Below are positions 8,126 to 18,460 of a DNA stretch of 64,000 nucleotides, one piece after another. The stretch is from Salipiger sp. CCB-MM3 (GTDB lineage: Bacteria; Pseudomonadota; Alphaproteobacteria; Rhodobacterales; Rhodobacteraceae). A program made the translations under genes and the position numbers. The stretch is from the NCBI RefSeq assembly GCF_001687105.1, contig NZ_CP014595.1, positions 744,001 through 808,000 on the forward strand. Reading direction: 5' to 3'. The notes beneath the pieces are model-generated. The model did no database searches. It was not told the DNA's origin and worked only from the letters and a program-made list of their open reading frames with translations. The stretch's first letter is position 1; each line of letters starts with the position of its first letter.

Positions 8126-9325
8126 TCAGCCCTTGGCGATCTCGGCCGCGGCGGCGGACATGGCGCCTTGCCCGTGCGGGATGCCCAGCGAGGTGAACCC
8201 CGCCTCCAGCACACCGAGCAGGCCAAGGATCATATGCGCGTTGACGTGGCCCATGTGACCCAGCCGGAAAAAGCCGGTGCCCGCGGGATCATCGGGCTCT
8301 GCCATGCCAAGACCAATGCCCAGCGTCACGCCCGCCTCGGTCTCGCACCATTTGCGCAGCTGTGCGCCATAGGGCTTGCCGAGCCGCAGCGCGGTGACCG
8401 CATGGCTGCGCAGCGCCCGATCCTCGATGTTCAGTGTCAGCGGACCGCCCTCGCCCCAAGCCTCTGCGGCGGCCCAGATCGCGCGCGCCAGCACCGCGTG
8501 GCGGTGCCAGACCTGTTCGATGCTCTCTTCGCGGATCATGTCGAGCGCGGTGCGCAGGCCGAACAGGTGATGCGTCGGCGCGGTGCCGCCAAAGTACTGA
8601 TAGAAGAAATCGGGCGCGCCGCGCGCCGTCCAGTCCCAATAGAGGCTGACGCGCTTCATCTCGGCGCGCCGCGCCTCGGCCTTCTCGTTGAAGAAGACAA
8701 AGCCCAGACCCGGCGGCACCATCAGGCCCTTCTGCGAGCCGGTGACCATCACGTCGACGCCCCAAGCGTCCATGCGAAACTCTTCGACGCCCAGCGAAGC
8801 GACGCAATCGGCCATCAGCAGCGCCGGGTGGCCGGTGCTGTCCATCGCCGCGCGCAGGCTGGCGATGTCGTTGCGCACCGAGCTTGCGGTATCCACGTGG
8901 CTGACCAGCACAGCCTTGATCTCGCGCGCCGTATCCGCGCGTAGCGCCGCAGCGACCAGTTCAGGATCATAGGTGGATTTCGTGCCGAACTCGATGATCT
9001 CGGGCTCGACCCCAAGGCCGCGGGCCATCTCGGCCCAGCCATGCGCGAACCGGCCCGTCGCGGGCACCAGCACCTTGTCGCCCTCGCCCACCACATTGGC
9101 CAGCGCCGCTTCCCACGCACCGTGGCCGTTGGCGATATAGATCGCCACTTTGGCCACCTCGGTCTGCGCCACATAGCGCAGGTCGGGGATCAGCCCGGCG
9201 ACCATCTCGACAATCGCGCCCTCGTAGATATTGGGCGAGGCGCGGTGCATCGCACGCAGCACCGCGTCGGGCATGACGGACGGACCGGGAATGGCCAGAT
9301 AGGGGCGGCCGTGGGCTAGAGACAT
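8126..9325 (-). CDS. Alanine/serine-glyoxylate-type aminotransferase
   Basis: A 399-residue class V PLP enzyme. The N-terminal IPGPSVMPDAVLRAMHR is typical of the alanine-glyoxylate and serine-glyoxylate family. MADCVASLGVEEFRMDAWGVD carries the PLP-binding Asp, and TGSQKGLMVPPGLGF the Schiff-base lysine. It transfers an amino group from serine or alanine to glyoxylate, the step linking glyoxylate use with glycine/serine metabolism, for example in a serine cycle. Serine-cycle genes are not adjacent, so the physiological donor is open. The ATG at 9325 gives the family-typical N-terminus. Transcribed alone, with a terminator at 8051-8085. Confidence 0.9.
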   Translation of the reverse strand: MSLAHGRPYLAIPGPSVMPDAVLRAMHRASPNIYEGAIVEMVAGLIPDLRYVAQTEVAKVAIYIANGHGAWEAALANVVGEGDKVLVPATGRFAHGWAEMARGLGVEPEIIEFGTKSTYDPELVAAALRADTAREIKAVLVSHVDTASSVRNDIASLRAAMDSTGHPALLMADCVASLGVEEFRMDAWGVDVMVTGSQKGLMVPPGLGFVFFNEKAEARRAEMKRVSLYWDWTARGAPDFFYQYFGGTAPTHHLFGLRTALDMIREESIEQVWHRHAVLARAIWAAAEAWGEGGPLTLNIEDRALRSHAVTALRLGKPYGAQLRKWCETEAGVTLGIGLGMAEPDDPAGTGFFRLGHMGHVNAHMILGLLGVLEAGFTSLGIPHGQGAMSAAAAEIAKG

Positions 9326-9483
9326 GGGGAAACTCCGAAAGCACCCCTTGAAATTCCGGGGCGAGAGCCAACCTAACGGCGGTTGCGCCGAGGTCAATCA
9401 CCCCCGGACCGCAAGACGCGCGGCGCTTGCCAGCAGGGGCCTTAGCCCGTAAACCGCCGCCCGACAGCTACAGGAAGTGAGCA

Positions 9484-10175
9484 ATGCTGACCAAGCTCTG
9501 GGAGAAGATCGAGAGCGCCGAGCGGCGTTTCCGCCGGTCCTTCGGAAAGGATATCTCGACGCCCCGCGCCCGGGCGCTGTCGAAACTGCACTACCATGTG
9601 TTCGACCACGCTTTCCTGCGCATGTTCTGGACCAACTTCTGGCAGCTCGCCCCCGGGGTCTGGCGCTCGAACCAGCCGACGCACGGGCGCTTCGAGAAAT
9701 ATGCCGCCATGGGCATCAAGACCGTGATCACCCTGCGCGGCGAAGAGAAATACGCCCATTATCTCTTCGAGAAAGAGAGCTGCGAGAAGCTTGGGCTGAC
9801 GCTGCTGCATGCCAAGCTTTGGGCCCGCATGGCGCCCAAGCGGGAGCGGGTGATCGATCTGATCGACACACTGCGCAGTGCCGAGCGGCCGATGATCTTT
9901 CACTGCAAATCGGGTGCCGACCGCGCCGGTTTCGCCTCTGCCGTCTACCTGATGGTGTTCGAGGGCGTGCCGGTCGAGGAGGCGCGCAAGCAGATGGGCC
10001 TGAAATACGTCCACCTTGAATTCACCAAGACCGGTATTCAGGGTTACATTCTGGACACTTACGCCGCACGCAACCGGCGCGATCCGATCTCTTTCGAGGA
10101 TTGGATCCGCACCGAGTATGATGCCAAGAAACTGCAGACGGGCTTTGACGCAAAGCGTCCGCCGGAAGAGATGGC

Positions 10176-10179
<4 letters not shown>
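9484..10179 (+). CDS. Tyrosine/dual-specificity-type phosphatase
   Basis: A 231-residue protein with a cysteine-phosphatase P-loop HCKSGADRAG at 140-149, with Cys141 and Arg147 as the CX5R pair. WRSNQPTHGRFEKYAAMGIKT is the usual N-terminal part of this fold. The general-acid Asp is not obvious. Family members remove phosphate from tyrosine, inositides or other lipids. Its last bases overlap the start of an MsbA-like exporter (ATGA), so the two are translationally coupled. I infer a role in envelope lipid or glycan phosphate metabolism. AGGAAG precedes the ATG by 6 bases. Confidence 0.85.
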
Positions 10180-11978
<1,799 letters not shown>

Positions 11979-12092
11979 GCCTCGCCCCCTGTCACCCACC
12001 GCGCGTCACGCCTATACTCTGGCTGAAAGATTCAGGTCCCAAAGCCTCGTGGCCGCAGCCTGCGGTGGCGAGGCAGTCACGACGGAGTTCCC

Positions 12093-12842
12093 ATGACCGC
12101 CACCAATGGAACAGAGCGCAGCGTCCTGCGCGTCAGCGGCCCCGAGGCGCGCGACTTTCTGCAAAACCTCGTCACCAATGACCTTGGCAAACTCAGCGGC
12201 GGACTGGTCTATACCGCGCTGCTGACACCGCAGGGCAAGTACCGGGCGGATTTCTTCCTTGTTCCGCGCACGGATGGCTCGATCCTCATCGACGTGGCCG
12301 AACCGCTGGCCGCCGATCTGACCAAGGCGCTGACGCTCTACAAGCTGCGCGCCAAGGTCGATCTGGAGCCCACCGACATCACCGTCAGCCGCGGCACCGG
12401 CGCCGCGCCCGAGGGGGCCTTCGCCGATCCGCGCGACGCCTCGCTGGGCTGGCGCGGCTATGACGGGCAGCCCTCGACCGAGGCCGACTGGGACGCGCTG
12501 CGCGTCGCCGCCTGCGTGCCGGAAAGCGGTGTCGAGCTGACCCCGGATACCTTCATCCTCGAGGCCGGGTTCGAACGTCTCAACGGCGTCGATTTCAAGA
12601 AGGGCTGCTATGTCGGGCAGGAAGTCACCGCCCGGATGAAGCACAAGACCGAGCTGCGCAAAGGGCTGGCGACCGTCGAAGTGTCGGGCGGCGCGCCGGT
12701 CGGCACCGCGATCGAGTCCAGTGGCAAGCCGGCAGGCACGCTCTACACCCAGTCGGGCGGGATGGGCATCGCCTATCTGCGCTTTGATCGTGCGGATGGC
12801 GAGATGACCGCTGGCGAGGCAACCCTGCGCCGCGCCTCTTGA
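12093..12842 (+). CDS. ygfZ: YgfZ/GcvT-like folate-binding Fe-S maintenance protein
   Basis: A 249-residue protein of the GcvT-related YgfZ family. The diagnostic KGCYVGQEV lies near residue 170, containing the cysteine that defines the family. LLTPQGKYRADFFLV near residue 45 is also typical. YgfZ proteins bind tetrahydrofolate and support repair or assembly of certain Fe-S enzymes in the cytoplasm. Its stop codon overlaps the TTG start of the fructosamine-kinase-like gene (TTGA), so they form a coupled pair. The spacer after the exporter gene (11979-12092) probably contains its promoter. Confidence 0.92.
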   Translation: MTATNGTERSVLRVSGPEARDFLQNLVTNDLGKLSGGLVYTALLTPQGKYRADFFLVPRTDGSILIDVAEPLAADLTKALTLYKLRAKVDLEPTDITVSRGTGAAPEGAFADPRDASLGWRGYDGQPSTEADWDALRVAACVPESGVELTPDTFILEAGFERLNGVDFKKGCYVGQEVTARMKHKTELRKGLATVEVSGGAPVGTAIESSGKPAGTLYTQSGGMGIAYLRFDRADGEMTAGEATLRRAS

Positions 12843-13636
12843 GCCGCGAGGCGATTGAGGCTGCGCTTGGCGCGTCCATCACCGGCAGCCGTGCCCTGCA
12901 TGGCGGCGATCTGTCGGAAGTGGCGCTGGCCGCCCTCTCCGATGGCCGCCAGATCGTGCTGAAACGCGGCGCGCTGGTCGCCGCCGAGGCCCGGATGCTG
13001 CGCGCGATCACCGCCGCCGGCGCGCGGGCGCCGCGGGTGCTGGCACAGTCAGGCGATCTTCTCGCCATGGAGGCGCTGCCCGAGACCGGTGCCAGCCCAG
13101 CCGGATGGCACGCACTGGGGCGCGAATTGCGCACACTGCATGGCGCGCCGGGCGAGACCTACGGATGGCCGGAGCCCTACGGCTTTGGCGCCCTGCCCCT
13201 CGACAACGCGCCGCGCCCTGACTGGCCCAGTTTCTGGGCCGAGGCGCGGCTGCTGCCCTTCGTTCCGCATCTGCCCGCTGCGCTTGCCGCGCGGGTCGAG
13301 GGCCTTGCAGCGCGCCTGCCCGATCTGCTGCCCATGTCCCCGCCCAGAGCACTGCTGCACGGCGATCTCTGGACCGGCAACGCGCTCTTTATGGAGGGCG
13401 ATGCGGCGCTGATCGACCCGGCTTGCTATTTTGGGCACGGCGAGGTCGATCTGGCCCTGCTGGAGCTTTTCGGCACGCCGCCCGCCGCCTTCTGGCAGGG
13501 CTACGGCGAGACCGAGCCCGGCCGCAACGCCCGCCGTCCGATCTACCAGCTGTTTCCGGCGCTGGTGCATCTGCGGCTCTTTGGGGGCGGCTATGCCGGG
13601 ATGGTGCGCGGGCTTCTGGATCAGACGGGCTGCTGA
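12839..13636 (+). CDS. Fructosamine/ketosamine-3-kinase family protein
   Basis: A 265-residue protein-kinase-like enzyme of the fructosamine kinase family. HGDLWTGNALF near residue 174 is the catalytic loop, ALIDPACYFGHGEVDLAL the DFG-like metal-binding segment, and QIVLKRG holds the ATP-binding lysine. These kinases phosphorylate sugar adducts on protein lysines so that the sugar is released (deglycation). The start is a TTG overlapping the ygfZ stop as TTGA; no better start lies downstream before the conserved region. The 3 prime end overlaps the convergent GNAT gene by 16 bases. Confidence 0.85.
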   Translation: MSREAIEAALGASITGSRALHGGDLSEVALAALSDGRQIVLKRGALVAAEARMLRAITAAGARAPRVLAQSGDLLAMEALPETGASPAGWHALGRELRTLHGAPGETYGWPEPYGFGALPLDNAPRPDWPSFWAEARLLPFVPHLPAALAARVEGLAARLPDLLPMSPPRALLHGDLWTGNALFMEGDAALIDPACYFGHGEVDLALLELFGTPPAAFWQGYGETEPGRNARRPIYQLFPALVHLRLFGGGYAGMVRGLLDQTGC

Positions 13637-14094
13637 AAACGCTTCTCCAGCCGCTCAGAACACGCACAGGCGCCAGCGCGGCGCATCAGCGCCCCTGACG
13701 CGGCGCTCATCCCCTCCCGCTGCGCTGACCAGCCACAGGCGCCCTGCGCGGCGATCTCTGCCTCGAAGGCCGCGATCAGCCGCCGAGCGAGCCCGCGCCG
13801 CCGCCATGAAGGCTCGACCCAGATGTGATCAAGCTGCGCGCGCAGCGCCGCCGAGCGCTCCTTGGGGCCTTCCGTGGAGCTTTCCTTGCGCCAGCGCCAC
13901 ATCAGAACCCCGCGCGGCACCGCCTCGGCGCGATAGGCCAGCAGGCGCGCGCCTTCGGACAGCGCAGAGGCGAAGACCACCTCGGGGATGCCTCTACCGC
14001 CGCAGGGCAGGCGCGGCGCCTGCACGCCGCGCATTAGACCCGCGAGCGCGGGAATATCGGCCTCGGTGCAGACGGTGATCGGGGGATGGAACAT
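13621..14094 (-). CDS. GNAT family N-acetyltransferase
   Basis: A 157-residue acyl-CoA-dependent acetyltransferase. The core is DHIWVEPSWRRRGLARRLIAAFE near residues 88-111, where RRRGLA is the acetyl-CoA pyrophosphate-binding motif. EADIPALAGLM at the start is the usual alpha-1 region. The substrate is unknown. Its AGGAGG Shine-Dalgarno lies inside the 3 prime arm of the terminator hairpin downstream of efp (14097-14131), so readthrough from efp would give a message with a masked ribosome site. Overlaps the convergent kinase gene by 16 bases. Confidence 0.83.
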   Translation of the reverse strand: MFHPPITVCTEADIPALAGLMRGVQAPRLPCGGRGIPEVVFASALSEGARLLAYRAEAVPRGVLMWRWRKESSTEGPKERSAALRAQLDHIWVEPSWRRRGLARRLIAAFEAEIAAQGACGWSAQREGMSAASGALMRRAGACACSERLEKRFQQPV

Positions 14095-14096
14095 GA

Positions 14097-14131
14097 AAAG
14101 GGCCTCCTGGCTTTTGCGCCGGAGGCCCTTT
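14097..14131 (-). terminator. efp terminator overlapping GNAT ribosome site
   Basis: An 11-base-pair stem (AAAGGGCCTCC at 14097-14107 with GGAGGCCCTTT at 14121-14131) lies downstream of efp. On the minus strand it ends in CCCTTTTC. The same 3 prime arm contains AGGAGG spaced 8 bases before the GNAT start codon at 14094, so one hairpin both terminates and masks translation initiation. Confidence 0.8.
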
Positions 14132-14188
14132 GGATCATCTATAGCTCGCCCCCGGATCGCACGGGGACGGAAGTGGTCGGCGCGCGGG

Positions 14189-14752
14189 TTATGCGCGTTC
14201 CGAATACTCCATGGTTTCGGTGTTAACGACGATGTCCTCGTCCTGCCCGACGAAGGGCGGCACCGAGACGCGCACGCCGTTGTCGAGCACGGCGGGTTTG
14301 AAGCTGTTGGCAGCGGTCTGACCTTTGACGACCGGCTCGGTCTCGACGACCTTGCACACCACCTTCTGCGGCAGCGTCGCGTTCAGCGCCTCTTCTTCGT
14401 GGAATTCGACCACGATGGTCATGCCGTCCTGCAGGAACGGGCGACGCTCGCCGAGGATCTCGGCGTCGAGTTGCACCTGCTCGTAGGTCTCGGTGTCCAT
14501 GAAGATCAGCTGGCCGGCGTCCTCATAGAGGAACTGCATGTCCTTCTGCTCGAGGCGCACGCGCTCGACCTTGTCCGCCGAGCGGAAACGCTCGTTCAGC
14601 TTGGAGCCGTTGCGCAGGTTCTTCATCTCGACCTGAGCGAAGGCGCCGCCCTTGCCGGGCTTCACGTGATCGACCTTCACCGCGGCCCACAGGCCACCTT
14701 CATGCTCGAGCACGTTCCCGGGGCGGATCTCGTTACCGTTGATCTTGGGCAT
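14189..14752 (-). CDS. efp: Translation elongation factor P
   Basis: A 187-residue EF-P, which binds between the P and E sites of the ribosome and relieves stalling at polyproline. All three beta-barrel domains are present. Domain I carries the loop [10 protein letters not shown] with Lys34 at the tip, the residue that is modified in many bacteria. No epmA, epmB or earP gene is adjacent, so the modification state cannot be told. Divergent from the small conserved gene at 14972 across 219 bases. A terminator follows that also folds over the next gene's ribosome site. Confidence 0.97.
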   Translation of the reverse strand: MPKINGNEIRPGNVLEHEGGLWAAVKVDHVKPGKGGAFAQVEMKNLRNGSKLNERFRSADKVERVRLEQKDMQFLYEDAGQLIFMDTETYEQVQLDAEILGERRPFLQDGMTIVVEFHEEEALNATLPQKVVCKVVETEPVVKGQTAANSFKPAVLDNGVRVSVPPFVGQDEDIVVNTETMEYSERA

Positions 14753-14971
14753 GGTCAGAAAACTTTACAGTAAGGTTGAAGGGGTTTTGCGGCCTCCTAT
14801 ATATGGCCGGTTCGCCCCGTGCAAGACAACGTATCTCGTGTTCCCAACAAGCCGAGATATGCGCGAGATGCAACGACGCTATGCGTTTGTGATGTATCCG
14901 AATCGAATGGAATGGTCCATAACGCCGCGTACGCCAGAAAAGACAAGAGCAATAATCATAAAGGTCGAAAG

Positions 14972-15301
14972 ATGAAGGATTTCGTGGACAGCACAGCCTA
15001 CCATGCCGAACAAGGCAACCGCGCGCGGAAACTTTTCGCCGCTGTGGTTCTGGCTGCGCTCGACGATGCAATCGCCGATGACAAGAAATATGGCAACGGC
15101 CCCGAGCAGATCGCCCGCTGGGCACGCTCGCGCGATGGTCGTGAAGTTCTCAGCTGCGCCGGTATCGACCCCAACGAACGGGTTGTCTCGGGCCTGATGG
15201 AATTTGTGTCGAAAGGTGTTCGTACCTCTGTTGCGCTGTCGCGCGAAGAGAGCGAGCGTCGTCACGCAGCCGCAGCCGCGGAACAGGCCGAAGCCGCCTG
15301 A
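14972..15301 (+). CDS. Conserved hypothetical, possibly DUF6280-like
   Basis: A 109-residue soluble, mostly helical protein starting MKDFVDSTAYHAEQGNRARKL. It has an Arg/Lys-rich middle (QIARWARSRDGREVLS), a cysteine near residue 66 and an Ala/Glu-rich tail. I recall small Rhodobacteraceae-restricted proteins of this kind but cannot name a function. The ATG at 14972 is preferred because the upstream extension has poor coding character and a stretch of A/T-rich leader. It has its own terminator and is divergent from efp. Confidence 0.7.
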   Translation: MKDFVDSTAYHAEQGNRARKLFAAVVLAALDDAIADDKKYGNGPEQIARWARSRDGREVLSCAGIDPNERVVSGLMEFVSKGVRTSVALSREESERRHAAAAAEQAEAA

Positions 15302-15332
15302 TCCCGGTCCGGGGGGGTTCCCCCGAACAGTC

Positions 15333-15369
15333 GAAGGCGCGCCCCTGCCAGGGCGCGCCTTCGTCGTTT
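15333..15369 (+). terminator. Terminator of the 109-aa gene
   Basis: A perfect 12-base-pair stem, GAAGGCGCGCCC (15333-15344) with GGGCGCGCCTTC (15351-15362), loop CTGCCA, followed by GTCGTTT. It lies 31 bases after the stop codon. Confidence 0.82.
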
Positions 15370-15443
15370 CCAAGCGCCGCATTGGCAAAAGCCCGCCGGT
15401 TTGGGCATTGCGCGCAGGCCAAAATCCGCACAACCCAAGGATG

Positions 15444-15472
15444 AAAAACCCCGCGCAGCTGGGCTGGCGGGG
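15444..15472 (-). terminator. Terminator of the popZ-like gene
   Basis: Stem CCCCGC (15449-15454) with GCGGGG (15467-15472). On the minus strand it is followed directly by TTTTT. It lies just past the stop codon at 15500. Confidence 0.75.
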
Positions 15473-15499
15473 CTTCTTGATGTGGGTTTGTGCTGCGGA

Positions 15500-16915
15500 T
15501 CAGTCGAGATCGGCACTCATGGCGATGCGCTGGATCTCGTTCCGCACCAGCTTGCGCAGATTGCGCGAGACACGCTCGCCAATCGCGCCCTGCAGTTCTT
15601 CGCGCACCACTTCGGCGACCAGCTTGCGCAGGGTCTCCTGATCCAAAGCCGCGAGCAGATCAGCCCCTTCTTCAACTTTCCGGGCCTCGGTCACGGGCTC
15701 CTGAATGGGCTCGGGTGCAGACGCCACCTCAGCCACCTCAGCTTCCACTTGCGCAGGCGCGGCAGCCTCTTCCGGTTCGGGCGCTGGAGCTTCCGCGCTC
15801 GGCGCAGCGGCAAGCTCTTCAGCCTCGCGGCGCAGGTTGCTCTGGCTGCGTTGCCAAACCGGGTTGCGCAAAATCTTTACCGGGCGGCGCGCCGACGGCT
15901 TCGGCATCTCCGGCACGTCGCTCGCAAGCTCCGGCTCAGCGGCGCTTTCGGCGTCGGGCTCTGCAATCTCGAGCTGAGGGGCACGCTCGGACGACGAGCG
16001 GCGGAAGGCAAAGGGCGCATCCTCTTCCTCGTCGAGGTCCGGCTCGCCGGTCACATCGGTCTCGAACGGGCGGTCGACAAGCTCGGGCTCGGGCATGGGA
16101 CGGCTCGCCAGTTCGGCGTCGTCCTCATCAAGCTCGGCTTGCGGAGCTTGCGGGGCCTCTGCGACGGGCGCGGACTCAGGCGAGATCACGGGCTGGTGGC
16201 GGAAGATCGCCTCGGGGGCCGCCTCGCCGGTTTCCGGCTCAAACTCGGTGGTGCTGCGCGCGATCATCTCTTCAAGCTCGGCGATCTTGCGCGCCAGACT
16301 GCCCTCTTTCGGGGTGATCTCGGCGACCGGCTCGGGCGGGGTGGCGCGCGGCGTATCGCGCAGCTTTGCCGCAAAGAAATCGGCGATCGACGCGCCCTGA
16401 TCTTCGGGCTCGTCCTCTTCTGCGACCTCGATGAAGGGGGCCTCTTCGGACTCTGCCATCTCCTCGGGCGCGGGCTCAGCGGCCAGCGGCGGTTCAGAGA
16501 GGGCTCCGGGCGCGAGAAGGCTGGACGGCAGCTCAGCGGTTTCGGGCGCGTCGTCGAGGTGCGCCTCCTCCGGCTCTTGGCGCTCTTCGGTCCGCACGGT
16601 TTCGAAAGAAGCGCGGCGCCACGCCGGGGTCGACGTCTCTTCTTCGGAAGGTCTCAGCCGACGGGTGAGGCGCATCTCGTCCGGTCCCGGTTCCTCGCTG
16701 AGGGCGGGATGCACCGGGGTCGCGGGGGTCGCGGCGGGCTGCTTGGGCTCGGCAGCCGCGTCGGGAACCCGTAGCGCGGGCGTCAGCACCAGCCGTTCGG
16801 GGGCCGCGGGCCGGGTTTCGGCCTGCGGTTGGGGCGCACGGGAATCCTCGGAAACCAGCCTCCGGATGGAGGAAAGAACGTCCTCGATTTCCACATTGGT
16901 CACGGGATCGGACAT
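15500..16915 (-). CDS. PopZ-like (DUF2497) polar organising protein
   Basis: A 471-residue, highly acidic protein with short conserved ends and a long disordered middle. The N-terminal VEIEDVLSSIRRLVSED is the pattern seen in PopZ/DUF2497 proteins (EEILASIRRIISED-like). Residues about 30-390 are Glu/Pro/Ala-rich. The C-terminus, TLRKLVAEVVREELQGA followed by LRKLVRNEIQRI, matches the helical oligomerisation region. In Caulobacter PopZ forms a pole-filling matrix that tethers ParB and cell-cycle regulators. It is longer than Caulobacter PopZ (about 180 residues), mainly through the acidic spacer. Upstream on the same strand are tolC and pcm; its own terminator follows. Confidence 0.75.
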   Translation of the reverse strand: MSDPVTNVEIEDVLSSIRRLVSEDSRAPQPQAETRPAAPERLVLTPALRVPDAAAEPKQPAATPATPVHPALSEEPGPDEMRLTRRLRPSEEETSTPAWRRASFETVRTEERQEPEEAHLDDAPETAELPSSLLAPGALSEPPLAAEPAPEEMAESEEAPFIEVAEEDEPEDQGASIADFFAAKLRDTPRATPPEPVAEITPKEGSLARKIAELEEMIARSTTEFEPETGEAAPEAIFRHQPVISPESAPVAEAPQAPQAELDEDDAELASRPMPEPELVDRPFETDVTGEPDLDEEEDAPFAFRRSSSERAPQLEIAEPDAESAAEPELASDVPEMPKPSARRPVKILRNPVWQRSQSNLRREAEELAAAPSAEAPAPEPEEAAAPAQVEAEVAEVASAPEPIQEPVTEARKVEEGADLLAALDQETLRKLVAEVVREELQGAIGERVSRNLRKLVRNEIQRIAMSADLD

Positions 16916-17011
16916 ATGTTTACCACTCTTGCCTGTCCCTGAAGTGTAGACGCTGATCGCGGCTCCGACAACGGTCGAGCCACGATCAACGCGCCTGTGT
17001 GGCGGGCAAGC

Positions 17012-18415
17012 TTACTTGCCCATCGCCTTCAGGATGCGGTTCAGGTCTGCGCCCTGACGGGACTGGACCGGAGCGGTCTTGACGAGGTTGTAGTACTCGG
17101 CCGGGTCGTAACGCGGCACGTTCAGCGCGAGGTCTTCGGTGGTCAGCTGGCCCATCGCGTAAAGCACCGTATAGGCGGCGATGGTTTCGTCGACCACAGC
17201 CGAGATCTGCGTGTTGCGCGCGTCCAGCAGTTCCTGTTCGGCGTCGAGCACGTCAAGCGTGGTCCGGGCACCGAGGGTTGCCTCTTCGCGGGTGCCGCGG
17301 AAGGCGACGGTGGCGGCGCGGACCTGCTCGTCCGAGGCATCCCGCGCGGCCTGTGCGACACGCAGGTTGGCGTAGGCATTGGCCACGGTCTGGGGCACCG
17401 ATTTGGTCAGCTGAAGCAGCGACGCACGGTTCTGGTCACGGGTCGCCATCGACTGGCGCTTGGCCGAGCTGAGCGCGCCGCCGCTGTAGATCGGGCCGCT
17501 GAAGTTCAGACCGACGGTGCCGCCGCGCGAGCTTGCCTCGCTGTCGAAGCTTTCGTCATAGCCATAGGTGCCCTGCAGCGAGACCGTGGGGCTCATCTGC
17601 GCCTGCGCGATGGCGATGCCGATCTCGGAGGCAGTCACCTGATGCTGCACCTGAATGATGTCGGGGTGGTTGCGCAGCGCGATGGCCTTGGCCTCATCGG
17701 CGGTGGCCGGAATGCGCGGCAGCGAGGCGGGCGACACGAGGTTGCCCGGCAGGCGACCGACCGACGCGCGGTATTCTTCGCGGGCCTGCGCCAGCGCGCC
17801 TTCGGCGGCGGCGAGCAGCGAGCGTGCCGCGGCGCTGCGCGCTTCGGCAGAGGCCACATCGGTGCGGGTCACTTCACCCACTTCGAAACGGTCGTTCGCG
17901 GCGCGGAGTTCCTCGCCGATCACCCGCACGTTGTTCTGGCGCAGGGTCAGGGTTTCGATGGCGCGGCGCACTTCCATGAAGGCCTGCACGCCCCGCAGAA
18001 GCACGTCCTGCTCGACCGAGACGAGGCCCGAGCGGGTCGCCAGCACGGCCTCTTTCGCGGCATCGACCGACAGGCGGTTGCTGCCGCCGTCAAACAGCGT
18101 CAGCGTCGCGCTGAGGCCGATCGAGGCGGTGTCGGTGGCCGAGCCGGTGCGTTCAAAGCCGGTGGAGAGGCTTTTGGTGGTGCCGTAGCTGCGGCTGATG
18201 TCGCCGGTCCATGCCACCACTGGACGCAGCGCCGCGATGGCCTGCGCCACATCTTCGTCTGCCGCGCGCAGCACGGCGCGGTTCTGCTCGAGCAGACCGC
18301 TGGTGTTGTAGGCACCGGCAAGCGCCTCTGCCAGAGATTCCGCCGAGGCGGGCATTGCAAGCCCTGCCGCGAGGCAGACACCGGTCATCCATGTCTTGAG
18401 CGTTTTACGCGCCAT
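17012..18415 (-). CDS. tolC: TolC family outer-membrane efflux protein
   Basis: A 467-residue outer-membrane factor. The signal peptide is MARKTLKTWMTGVCLAAGLA with cleavage near PASA-E. Two similar halves, each with long alpha-helical hairpins and short beta-strands, form the trimeric channel tunnel; the halves are visible as SIGLSATLTLFDGGSNRL and TVGLNFSGPIYSGGALSS. It partners RND, ABC or type I secretion systems; none of their inner-membrane parts is adjacent. Lies 45 bases downstream of pcm on the same strand, so probably co-transcribed. Confidence 0.93.
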   Translation of the reverse strand: MARKTLKTWMTGVCLAAGLAMPASAESLAEALAGAYNTSGLLEQNRAVLRAADEDVAQAIAALRPVVAWTGDISRSYGTTKSLSTGFERTGSATDTASIGLSATLTLFDGGSNRLSVDAAKEAVLATRSGLVSVEQDVLLRGVQAFMEVRRAIETLTLRQNNVRVIGEELRAANDRFEVGEVTRTDVASAEARSAAARSLLAAAEGALAQAREEYRASVGRLPGNLVSPASLPRIPATADEAKAIALRNHPDIIQVQHQVTASEIGIAIAQAQMSPTVSLQGTYGYDESFDSEASSRGGTVGLNFSGPIYSGGALSSAKRQSMATRDQNRASLLQLTKSVPQTVANAYANLRVAQAARDASDEQVRAATVAFRGTREEATLGARTTLDVLDAEQELLDARNTQISAVVDETIAAYTVLYAMGQLTTEDLALNVPRYDPAEYYNLVKTAPVQSRQGADLNRILKAMGK

Positions 18416-18460
18416 CTTCCTGCCCTCTCAATCCTTTGTCCTGCACCCCTGCCCTGCGGG

